Below are positions 50,519 through 61,977 of a stretch of 64,000 nt of DNA, one piece after another. The notes below the pieces were generated by a model. The model did not search any database. It saw nothing but the letters and a program-made list of their open reading frames with translations, and was not told the origin of the DNA. Numbering within the stretch: position 1 is the first letter of the stretch; the number at the start of each line of letters is the position of its first letter. Source of the stretch: Sphagnum compactum. Lineage: Eukaryota > Bryophyta > Sphagnopsida > Sphagnales. The stretch lies in NCBI GenBank assembly GCA_965153455.1, contig OZ234495.1, positions 17,790,875 through 17,854,874 on the forward strand. The letters are read 5' to 3'. Position numbers and translations under genes: made by a program.

Positions 50519-52858
50519 ATGGGGAGCAGCAGTAACACGGGGATCAGGGACTTGAAGCTCTCCAGTTGCGGCCGTTCCTTTCACTGGGCTTTGGCTAACA
50601 AGCTTGTGATAGTTCTCGCTTTGATGATCTCCCTTGTCTTGCTTCTTCTCTTTCGTCCAGGCTTCCGGTAAGAAGTTGTTACGTCAGCTCGTGTGTGGAG
50701 TTTTGCTTCTTTGTTGTTGTTGGGTTTTGATGTTGCTCATGATCAGCACAAGCTCTTGAAACAAGCAGGATCGATCGATCCCTCAACTAGCTGGAGGACA
50801 TGATGATCAGTCTGACAGGGTGTCCCAAACTTCAGACTGATCATGATGACAGGTCTGACAGGTTCTTCTTCGCAGTGGGGTACTAGCTCCCATGAGACTG
50901 CAGAAGAAGAAGAATATGAAGAAGAAGAAAGAGCTTGCAAACTTTGTATGAATATATTTCAGGTTTTTGACGACAGGTTTTGTTTCTTCTTGTGGGATGG
51001 CATGTGATCAGGCCTGAGGAGTTTAGTGCACCAGCTACTGGTCTTTTTAATCTCTGCAGGAACAACAACAACGACAACAACAACAACAACAGTGAGCTCT
51101 TTTTCGCCCCAGTAGATCCCAGCTGCTTTTGCATCTGTCATTTGACGATGAGATGAGATGAGATCAGCCAAAAGCTTAAAACCTTTGAACTCTGAACTCA
51201 CGTTCAGGTTTTGTGTATAAAACTGTGATGAGGCTCTTCAGAATCAACGACAGATGAGGAGGAGAAGACTTTGACGAGCGGAGACAAGCATGGAGGAATG
51301 GTGGATGTGCTTCTGTCTGCTCTAGAAACAGACGGCAACCCCAAGATCAGATTCTACAAAACAGCAACGTCCCCCACATTTCCGATGTTTGTTTGCGAGA
51401 ATTGCAAGTGCGACATCTGTTCTCGAACTTTGTGGCTTGGCTATTTCGCTCCCATAGAAACTAGCATCTTCCGCCACATCCTTGGCAATGGCGTCTGCGG
51501 TAGAGCAGCTCCCAACAACCTTGTGGTGGATGTGGGTGCTAATGTGGGCTACTTCTCCGCTTATGCTTCTGCACTGGGCTGTCGAGTGGCATCCTTTGAG
51601 CCCAACCAAAACCCCCGCCGCTACCTTGAAGCTTCTGCTGCTCTTCATGACCCACATCACCTCTCATGGAAAGTCTATCCTGCAGCAATCGGCAAGGAGG
51701 TATGTACCCAAAACCTGAACAGAAAACATTCAAACCCGGGTTGTCACTCCCTCATCTCTTTGCAGTTTTTCCATGCACTTCTATGAATTCTTGCCAGAAC
51801 TACCCAATCTAGTTGCACAAGCAAGCTCAAGCAATCCACGTTTGTCGAGATCAATGCCAGGAGCTGATGGAATGGATCGATTTCACCAGGTCAGGTGCTA
51901 CTGAAAAGAGTCTCTTTCCATTGTGCTGTTGTGATCACAGTTACTCACAGTCTGCTGCTGTTGTGATCACAGCACCGTAATGGAAAGCCCACTGACATAG
52001 GGCCTTGTTTCTTGCGGTAGGGACAGTCGCGTTGCTTTCCATTGGAGAGTTGCAACTGTGTTGAAAATATGTAATGTTTCTTTTAAGAACTCTGGGAACA
52101 CATGTGCTCATGGAAAAATATGGCAGCTCTTGTGCAGCTGCTAATGCTTGATTGGTAGAGCTGTGAGATGACTGGTGAGCACAGTCAGTTAAAAAAACAT
52201 AATGGAAAGCTGCATCCGTGTTTACAGAATGTGTGATCACAGCAACCTAATGGAAAGATGTCCTAACTGCTCCTAATCTGTATTCAACGTCGATTGTTGT
52301 TGCAACAGATGATGGATTCTTGAAGATAGTTTTGTGAATTTCTTTCATGTCTGACATGGTTGTTTCTCATGGGTGTTTTTTCCATAGGAGAAGAAAGTGC
52401 ATTTCACAGAAGAAGGGTCATGGGGTGTAAGCCACATAACAAAGCGCAAGCTCATGCAGGTGCGAGATCTAGAAGTGCAAGTGGTTCTACTGGACACCAT
52501 AGTGAAGGAGGATGTGCTTCTTCTCAAGATTGACACTGAGGGCTATGAGGCATCGGTCATAGCCGGATCTCACAATGTGCTAAAGAATTACAATGTGCAG
52601 AATGTGGTTGTGGAAGTGAAGAACTACAATGAGCATGTTGTGCGAGATTTCTTGTTTGATTTGAAACGAGACGGCCGCTTCACACATGTTTACAATTACT
52701 TTGAGGAGTATGACAAGCCTGGAATGGATCTTTCCACATTCGACCTTCATGAGGCAACCATGTATGATGTCACCGATGTTGTCATGAACAAAAGATATGA
52801 ACAAGAATTGAAGCATGAGGATTTTTGGTTCTGCAAGAAACCCTTTTTGAACACCTAG
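50519..52858 (+). CDS. FkbM-family SAM methyltransferase with N-terminal membrane anchor
   Basis: Four exons: 50519-50667, microexon 51060-51091, 51242-51699, 52388-52858. They join to 369 aa. The ATG lies in GCCATGG. Residues 1-28 are polar and basic, 29-46 form a hydrophobic segment (VIVLALMISLVLLLLF), so a type II membrane protein, perhaps in the Golgi, is likely. The microexon encodes Arg, four Asn, Asp, five Asn, giving a flexible linker before TTDEEEK. The catalytic part has a CENCKCDIC Cys cluster (112-120), SAM motif I VVDVGANVGYFS (about 155-166), FEPN (about 179) and KIDTEGYEASVIAG (about 260), the signature of Methyltransf_21/FkbM. Such enzymes O-methylate sugars or small molecules; the substrate is unknown. 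Without the microexon the phases of exons 1 and 3 do not match, which supports it. Confidence 0.87.
50803..50844. repeat. 13-bp perfect hairpin in FkbM intron 1
   Basis: ATGATCAGTCTGA (50803-50815) and its exact complement TCAGACTGATCAT (50832-50844) enclose a 16-base loop. The flanks hold further TCTGACAGG copies. Confidence 0.75.
51913..52258. mobile_element. MITE-like inverted-repeat element in FkbM intron 3
   Basis: The left end, starting TCTTTCCATT and ending GTTGTGATCACA (51913-51939), is the reverse complement of 52232-52258 (TGTGATCACAGCAACCTAAT and seven more) with a few mismatches. The element is about 346 bp, has no coding capacity and contains further TGTGATCACAG and AATGGAAAG copies near 51959-51987 and 52200. 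It lies wholly inside the 688-bp intron. No clear target-site duplication. Confidence 0.65.
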
Positions 52859-55319
52859 CTGAAAATTCTTTGATGCAACTGTCTATAGGTTTGCTTTTCA
52901 TTTTTACCAGGATAGTTTTCACTTTCTGTCCATGTGTATGGTGAAATTGGTTTAGAGTACAAGTTGAGAGTACAGAAGGGTGATGGTGTGACAACATCCT
53001 TGGTCCACCTTAAAGGATTTTGAAGCCCCTGCCCCCCTTTTATTGCATTGAATTTGATAGCAGTCGTTTCTGCAGTTGAACCCATTTCATGGTTTGGCAA
53101 TTGATCATGGGTCTCTAGAGGTTCAATGGGTTTTGTAGGTTCATCATTGATTTGTTACAACCAGTTATGGAAAGTGGTCATGAGATTGGTACCGACAAGT
53201 GTAGCTCAATTGTGTAACATTTATTTTGAGGGCTTAACCTGAGCCCTAAGAATTTTCAGTGTGAAAGTCCTCTTGAACTCTCCTTAGATTAGAATGATTT
53301 GACGTTCTAGTATCTGTGAAGAAGACTAGTTGTCTGAGCTAAGGGGAGAATTCTTTGTCCCATGCTTATATGCACAAGCGGACTGTTTTGTCCATCTGAA
53401 GCTGACGATGTTGCCAATATTATTACATGCCTGTGTAGTGCTCAATGAAACCACATAAACAAGATCTTTGTCACATATTTCATATCAGCATTGGCCATTG
53501 AAGTGTCTAGAACTTTTGTCCATGTTATTGAGCCTGTCTTCTTCTCTTCAACAGTGACAATTCTTTTGCAATCAGTCTACAGCAAATCAATTGAGGTTTA
53601 CACGTCTGGAAATTGTGGAACTTTAGTATGACCACATACTGACTGACACATAATTTGAAATTGCATCAAGTTAGCTCCACAGAATCGCACCGGTGATTGG
53701 GTTAAGAGCCATCTACATCCTAAGAATTTGTACACAATCAGAAGTTCTACCTTAAGAGCCATCTACATCCTAAGAATTTGTACACAATCAGAAGTTCTAC
53801 CTTTTTCGCTTGAGATTGGCAGAATATTAATCACAAAATATTAGTTGGAAAGTGCTGAATTTAAGCATGAAAGATGAGCGAGTTTAGATTAGTGATTCAG
53901 GCCACATGATTCCTGTCTCATAAATAATTCTACCAGATTATGAAGTTAGAATCAATGAGCTGAAAACATACCCAACCAAATGACCTAATGCAAATGAATT
54001 CAGCTGCATGAAAACTGTTCCAGACCTAGTACACTTAGTTTCACTACAGCAGCTTAGCCATAGCTTCCAGGCCTCAATTTGATACAGAAGTCCAGTGTTC
54101 TTTTTAGGAATTTCTGGTTGTAGCTCCGGTGGCAATCATCCCTCGGAAGATTTAGCCAAATCTGGCTATAAACCAGAAATAAAAAGTACAAATCTTGAGT
54201 CATCCTTCTATATGTTTGGCTATGCAATGAAAATCACATATATGAATTTGGCAATTTAATTTAATTTTTCTTCTCACTTTTGGTGACTAAAAATCTTCAA
54301 GAACAGTTTTTTGCTATTTAAAAAAAAAAAAATCGTTTTCTGGCAAACATAGCAAGTTAGAAAAAAAGGTTGGACAGTTCCTGTCTCAAGAAATGCAAAG
54401 GGTGGCAAGCTTGCATGGAATACCTACCTCCAGCAATATCCTTCTTCTAGGGAAACTGTAATTTTGAGTAGGTTCCAGCCGTTAAAAGATTCATGATCTG
54501 ATGGCTCGGATCTTTTCAGAACTTTATTATTATTAGATTGGACAGCCAACAGGAGGGAAAAATCAACCTGACCCTAGGGTTCAGAAGGCTTGACCATTGG
54601 TTGGATCAAGGTTAGGGTTGGTGAATTTTAGGGCTTGGTTAGGGCTAAAGACCACATTCCATCAGGTGGTGGTCATGGGTTGTGTACTACCAGGACCTGT
54701 TTTGAACATAGCCAGTGTGTTCCTGGCCAGTTCCAGTGACTATTATTTGGGTCACAAATAGTGTTCCCCTGCCACTGTTGATGTGAATTCATGTCAGAAG
54801 TGGATAAAACTGGCAGAACCGAAAGTGGAACCAGTGGATGAGCATTTTGTCCCACTTGGGCAAAAAGCCTCAAATGATAGTAGTACCTAAATGAGACACC
54901 AAAACCAGTCACATGTAGAGCACTCAATTTGACACTATATTATATGATGAAGCTATTGTGCTTGAGAGCTTCATTCAGATTTTTGTCAATTTTTAAATTA
55001 AACAATTAATCAGTGCATTACATCCCTAGGTACTAGAGTACTTGATGGATAGATAGAGTGAACCAGCCCCCATGACTGCACCAGTTGGCCGCTCTGTCCA
55101 TAGGATGGGCTGGATGATTCACGTCTTTTTCATTCACCTCTTTACCTTACGTTAACCAACATTCTACCACAGTCAATCTTTTTTGGCTGCTGACCTTTGA
55201 CCATTTTTTTTTCATTGCAAATTTTTTTCTCAACCCTGACCTCCATATTACCCACCCACCTAGCTACTATACTATAGACCTAAATTTTAGCCCTGCCTAC
55301 TAACTAAAAATTAATCCTT
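52859..55319. other. Intergenic region downstream of FkbM
   Basis: FkbM 3' UTR, then spacer without recognisable genes. It contains the exact 50-bp duplication at 53702-53801. Confidence 0.55.
53702..53801 (+). repeat. Exact 50-bp tandem duplication
   Basis: Two identical head-to-tail copies, 53702-53751 and 53752-53801, each beginning TTAAGAGCCATCTACATCCT. No mismatch is visible, so the event is recent or an assembly artefact. Confidence 0.95.
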
Positions 55320-55995
55320 TACTTACCTTGGCAAAACGCTTATCTCCTCTTGGTTAAACCTATATTTCTTCTTGGCTAAACTTATAGTTTTTCTTGGCTT
55401 TTCTTCTATCTCTTGGCAAAACCTATATATTTTATTGACTAAATTACTATCTCTTGGCTAAACCTATATATTTTATTGCCTACTTTTATTTCTTCGCTAA
55501 ACTTATATTTTTTCTTAACTAAACTTCTATTTCTTGGCTAAACCTATACATCTTACTAGCTAGCTTCTATTTTTTGCCTAAACCTATGTTTCTTATAGGC
55601 TAAACTTCTATCTCTTGGCTAAACCTATATTTCTTCTTGGTTAAACTTATAATTTTTGGCTAAACTTCTATCTCTTGGCTAAACCTTTATTTCTTATTGG
55701 TTAAACTTATATTTATTGGTTAAACTATTTTTTCTTGGCTAAACTTCTCTCTTTTGGCAAAACCTGTATCTTTTGGCTAAACTTATATTCTTTTTGGTTA
55801 AACTTATATTTCTTGACTGAACTTATATCCCTTGGCAAAACCTATATATCTTCTTAGTTAAAATTATTTCTCTTAGTTAAACCTATATTTCTTCTTGGTT
55901 AAATTTGTATATTTTGGCTAAACCTGTATTTTTTCTTAACTAAACTTCTATTTCTTGGCAAACTCTATATATCTTATTGGTTAAACTTCTACCTA
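55320..55995 (+). repeat. Degenerate array of TTGGCTAAACCTATATTTCT units
   Basis: About 670 bp made almost entirely of 16-24 base variants of CTTGGCTAAAC-YTMTATYTCTT, over 25 copies. Two subtypes (AAACCTATAT and AAACTTCTAT) tend to alternate. Strand composition is strongly skewed. No frame is open. Confidence 0.85.
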
Positions 55996-56676
55996 ATTCG
56001 TACTCTAGAAATTAACCAAAAAAGTAGATACATTTTTCACTAATGCCAGTTTGATTATTTGCAAAACATGTACTTATTAGCAAAACCTACCTACCCACAC
56101 GTCATTATACCTACCTATGCACTTACAAATTATGGACTTCAATTACAAAAAATATAATGTAAAATGTGGGTATTGCAATTGTGAAATTTTTTTTGGCAGC
56201 AGTCATCTACCTCCACTTTGGACCATTTAATGCAAGATGTACTTAGTTTAATTAAAGAATAGGCTTGATAAATATAAAGTTAAAAAGACATTAAACATTT
56301 ATGAATATTTGCACAACTTTTAATACTAATCAAAATCAATCCGAGGTTGGATTTTGGGGGGAAATTTGACCAAATTTTCACATACAAGTACTTGCAACAA
56401 GTGCATTTTATCTTTTTTGAAGGTGAATGAAGAAAGTCTCAAGTTGAAATGACCACACTAAAGGTAAGAGAATAAATTCTTATTTCATTCATTTAATTTT
56501 TTCTTTTCATTGTGTTTCAATTTTAATTCATCACTCATTCCTAAAAGATTATTTTGTATGACATTTGTATATGTTTATATAGTTATTTTTACCATTAATA
56601 TTGTTTAGGTTTATATATAAATGCTAAATCCATATGACAATTAAGATATAATTTAACATATTGCAAATATAAAATT

Positions 56677-59444
56677 TTGGACATCAATATCAATTTATTG
56701 TTTTCTCTTGTACAATCAGCTGAAGGCATAGTTTCAAACATGGGTCGTGCTTCAAAATCTCAATGTATTGAGATTCAAAACCCAAAGAAGTCACCCTTTA
56801 ACAACATGGACGGTGTGGAAAAAAGATTTTCGATATGGAGGGGCACATATAATCGAAGTTGAGTGTGCATACATTTCACATGCACGAATTTCAAAATTTC
56901 TAAACGGTGAACAAAGCCATGAAGACTCCCCAATGGAATGGAACATTTATAAGTGGGTACCCTCACAACAAATGTAAAAATGCCAAGAATCCAAAACCAC
57001 CTCGGCCATATTTGGTATGATGTTATATTATTCATTTTTGTTATATGGAACTTGTGTTTTTAACCTCATATTGTACCAAACTTTAGGTCTTAAATTGATT
57101 TCACATTTTGTAGGTATGCATGTGGGTATGGGCCGGAAGATAATCGTGGAGACCCAAATCACCATCGATCCATTAAACGGGGTTGTTTAGCTCAATTTTT
57201 GATTAGGCGATTGTACACACGACCTAACGTGGCAGAGATAATCTTCTACCATGGACGTCATACGCGGATCAATGGTGAGCTTGCACATGGCAAACATGAC
57301 CTTGATTCCATTGCGCAACTATCTTTTTTTGCCCCACGAATGTCACAAGCCCTCAAGGACCACATTTGGACCCGATTGGGTTTAGGTTACACTGTTAAGC
57401 AAATATATGATAAACATAAGGTAATATGGTGGGTTAGAATCAATGCCGGAGAAACGATGATAAGGGATGATTTCATTAGACAACAAGACATTGTTTACTT
57501 GGATCGCAAACACAAAAAAGGGAGTTGACATTTACACCAAAATCCAGCCATTTCCTTTCGCACATGGGCATTTAATCATCCAGATGATGTGTTTTGTTTT
57601 CAAGATGCAAGTGAGGATAATGGGATTCATGTCCCATTCACAATAGGGATATAAACCCCATGTCAATTACAAGCCATGGTTTCGTTAAGTGATAATGGGG
57701 CAATTTCAATGGATGCCACCTTTGGCGCCAATGATGTGAAATTTCATTTGTTCACATTGATGGTGTTTGATGTACATCGTACTGGAGTGCCAATTGCATG
57801 GATCATTACAAGTCACCAAACATGTGATGATTTGATGGAATGGCTAACTCCTTTGAAAACAAAGCTTCTAAGGAAGAACCCTAAATGGAAACCTTCATGT
57901 TTCATTGTTGATGATGTTCCACAAGAATTACGAGCATTACGGTGAGTTTTATTTTCATTCTACCTTTTTTTGAGCTTTTGTGTACATGCAGCCATTTCAA
58001 AATTTTATCCCACATTCTCCATTTTAAATAATGTTATTAGTTGAAATGGTAATAAATTGGTATTTTATGCATGGTTAGGATTGTGTGGGGCGACAATCAA
58101 GTGCCCATTTACCTTTGCGCGTGGCATGTCTTAAAGGCTTGGCGCTTCTGTTCAATGGAAAAAATCAAAGACAATGAAATGTGACGTGCAATATTAGATG
58201 ACCTTCACACCGTCATGTACATGCCCATTGAACCAAATGAAAGCATTGAAGCCTTCATGACTCGTGGGAGAAACAAGATCATTGAAAGTTTCACCCAACA
58301 TTTACTCGGTGATTCATGGACTCGATATTTTTGGACCTATTATTTCCAAGTTGGGACTTGAATTAATTCTCAAACCATTATTGTTGTTGCACCATGTTGT
58401 GCATATCCCAAAATATTCACTTTTTGAATTAAGGTGAAAACACCAATGGTGGATTTAGTAATCCCATGTGGGCACTAAATGCAATACTCACATTAAGACC
58501 TTAATCCACATTATATGTGGGAGCATTAAATGTAATACTTGCATGACAATTTAAAGATGCACACTGTATGTGGGGGCAAAGTGCAATATTCACATTATGA
58601 CCCTAATCCACACTATATGTGGGAGCCTTAAATGGAATACCTACATGACTTTTGAAAAATGCACACTATATATTGGGGAAAAATGCAATACCCACATTAT
58701 GACCCTAATCCATATTATATATGGTAGAAGGAAATGTAATACTTACACGACAATTTATGGATCCACACTGTATGTTGTTGTAGGTTTGTGGATTGTGGGG
58801 CTTCGACGAGTGCCACATTCAAACCAAGACACACGAACATCAATTGAGTCTTACCATGGGGCATTGAAACGTTGGTTCTCTTTGGAAACAAAAGGGCTTC
58901 GAGGTCGATGAATTGATTGGTTAGTGTGGAGATTCACAACAACGGTTGCAAGACACTACATGACATAACTAAAATGAAGAAATGCGGGTTCATAAAAAAT
59001 AAGGTTGTGGAACACATTGTGAAAACGAATGTTGAGAAGGCCACATTGATCCCTCACACCAATGTCACCCATGGGATAGATGATTCGAATGAAACTAGCC
59101 ATGCATGGATGGTACAAAGCCAACAACATCCAAATATGACATATAAAGTCCCACTTCCTTTCACCAAATATGTTTGTTGCACATGTGAATGGGCATTGCG
59201 TAAACATCAAGTTGCCATTTTTCTTACATGTACCGATCTCACTAAAGAAAATATCATTCAATATTGTGGGACATGGTATGGATCTGATCGTGGAGGTTTT
59301 GTTGCCATGTTTGCGGACCCTACTTATTTGCACATTTATGACAATGAATCTGATGATGAAGAGGCCAATGAAAATCACTCTGAAAAACCATGGGTTGTTG
59401 ATATGTGTAAACTTATGAGACTAGATGATACCTCTCCAATGTGA
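56677..59444 (+). pseudogene. Decayed Mutator-like (MULE) transposase
   Basis: Plus-strand frames show the order of a plant MULE transposase. An N-terminal part (about 56.75-57.5 kb) reads RRLYTRPNVAEIIFYHGRHT and PRMSQALKDHIWTRLGLGYT. The catalytic DDE region has AISMDATFGANDVKFHLFTL (57.71 kb), FIVDDVPQELRALR (57.93 kb) and VPIYLCAWHVLKAWRF (58.1 kb). A later segment, SIESYHGALKRWFSLETKG (58.84 kb), carries the likely Glu. A SWIM-like Cys/His motif is at 59.17 kb (YVCCTCEWALRKHQ). It is broken by in-frame stops at 57526-57528 and 57652-57654, further stops near 58180 and 58360, a frameshift in the first part, and a 102-bp repeat array inside the last intron. Inactive. Confidence 0.82.
58441..58780 (+). 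repeat. 102-bp tandem repeat inside the MULE pseudogene
   Basis: GCAATA-TCACATTA landmarks lie at 58481, 58583 and 58685, exactly 102 bp apart. Each unit also holds CACTATATGTGGGAGC and ATGTAATACTTRCATGACAA-like parts. The repeat carries the reverse complement of the GTRGGTATTGCA motif found on both sides. Confidence 0.85.
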
Positions 59445-61977
59445 AAAAAGAGAAAGATCACAACCAACCTTCAAGTTCATCCACCTCCACGGAAAAAAAC
59501 GCTTGCTTGAATGGGTGACATAATGCAAGAAATCATCAATGAAGTCAAAGAAGGTGGGGTTCAACTCATAGACCACACCACATCATTGTTGCGTGTTATT
59601 GCAATAGATGTACAAGATATTCGCCTTTCCAAGGTGAATGAAGTCAAGCATGCATCTTGGCATGGTATTTCATCGCATCAATGATGGACTTGGTAATTCA
59701 GTGCAGTGGATGAAGGATTGGCATGAAACGATGTTAGAACATGGAAATATTCGTAAGAAGAGGGCTCGTGAGTAGAAAAAACACAAATTTGTTTGTACCT
59801 ATCCCCCATTTTAATTTTTCATTACTAAAATGTGCATCATATTACAATTGTGTCAAATAATAGATTATTTATGTGTTAATGCATTGATTTTTGTATTAGT
59901 GAACATATAGGGCTTGAAAGTTAAAGTTACATTATTAAGGCTATATAAGACATATCTTTTAAAACTCCCAAACAAGAATATTTCACTCAAACATTATATA
60001 GAAGTGGGTATTGTAAATCAATTGTGCAATAATCACCAAGTCAATATGTGGGTAATGTTTACCCATCGTTTCTTGTGGCATTTAATTGGTATTACATGCA
60101 GGTATTGCAAGGTTTAGGGTATATCATAGTTAAAGGTTAACGAACAGTAACACAAGTATTGCATATAATTTCATATCTTTCGTGGGTATTAATTATGTTA
60201 GATGAAGGTATTATGAATTCCCTATTCCTTCTACAGGGGGATTTGACCACTTAATGTGGGTATTGTCCTACTTTTTTCATTAGAATGATAATTTGCTTTA
60301 GTTATAAATATCATTTGGATATTTCTTATTGCATTTGGTCCATTTAATGTAGGTATTACATTTGGTGAACAAGATCCCTTTAAGTATACCTAGATTATGA
60401 AGGACTAGGTTTTTGCAATACCTACATAATAAATTTTTATTAACCAAAAGGGGGCTTTTGGTGAGGGTACACAATATAAATTTATGTAGGTATAATGATA
60501 AGCTTACTATGGTAAATTGGTAATATTACATTATAGTAATAAAGGCAAAATTACCTTAATGATCACCTTAACACTCATTACAAATGATGTAGGTATTGCA
60601 AATTAAAGTTTGGAAAAATTAGGACATGCCCACAATCAATGCTTACACTTAAAGATGAAGGTATTGATAATTGGTTTATTTTTTTAAAATAGGTATTTTT
60701 TGGATACGTCCTATTGTTTTTATGCACTAAATGTAAGTATTGCATTTGGTAAACAAGATGATCTTACATAACCTTAGATGATGAAGGAATAGGTTTTTGC
60801 ATTATGAAATCAAGGGGGGTTACATAACATAGATTTACCTAGGTATTGCAATTTGGGATTTAACATAGGGTGATAGGGTATGGTATTACAAATTGAAAAA
60901 TTTAACCTTCATCATGTAGACATTACAACCTAATGCATGCATAGGTTTGAATTTGAAAAATTAAGCAAACCTATATAATGAACCTTAAAATGTTGAGTTA
61001 AAACCTTTGTATGTAACAAAAAATCCTTACATTGACCTTAAATTAAATAAACACAAAAAGAATTGGTTGCATAACTTTAATGGTGGAATTTAATCATTTT
61101 CTTAGAACTAAGTGTTAAACCTAAGTTTGGAATTATTTTTGCATAGCCCTAAATTGTGTACAGACTATCAACTTATGTTTAGACCTAATTTGGGGGGGGG
61201 GGGGCAACCGATGGGAAGGTTTTTTATCATTCATACCTTTGTCACAGAGTCACCTTCATTCTCCTCTCCTTTAATGAAAAAGGAAAGAAAAATAGGAACC
61301 TTGTTAGTTCTATGTGTGTATGTGAATACATAAATTCACTTAAAAAATATTCCATGAAAATAATATAAATGTTAGGAAAAAGGTTACTTTAAAACAATTA
61401 ATGACAAAGAATTGGGCTTAATTTCCTTAAACCTAATGTCCCCCTTATTTATTTGAAACATATATTAGGCAAAAGTTTAGATTAGGGTAATGGAACATGA
61501 ACATGAGTTGGTTGATATGTGAATATTGCAATTTGAAACACTTTATGGAAAACCCAACCATAAACAAGAGAAGATCAAAAGTTTGCAATACCTGCATAGA
61601 CAAACCGATTTATGCACCAAGGGGTCCTTTCATGAAAATGGGCAATGTAAATATATAAAAACATTATATTACATTTTTCGTTAAAGTTATTGTGCGAATA
61701 TTTCATGATATGGATAATGAAGGTATTGCTCATTTGGTTTATAGTAAATGTAATCCATTTGTAATGGATGGGGGTATTGTGTGCAACATGGCATAAGATT
61801 AACCCAAAATCTACAAATCCCAAAATTAGAGGTCAAAATTAAAACAAGTGGATTGATACAAAAATGTTCAAGTAACCACACTACAAAAAGGATGGTGACA
61901 AAAATATATCATGTTAAATTAATCTCTAATGGTTCAATACAAAATGCTGCATACGTGCACTAAAGCTATATCTAGAA
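59445..61977 (+). repeat. Spacer with dispersed GTRGGTATTGCA motifs
   Basis: No gene is seen between the two convergent pseudogenes. The AT-rich spacer is seeded with variants of ATGTAGGTATTGCAAATT, for example near 60001, 60099, 60201, 60253, 60346, 60586, 60653, 60730, 60838, 61514, 61711 and 61762. Inverted copies lie near 60415 and 61575. A 13-G run lies at about 61192-61204. Confidence 0.65.
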
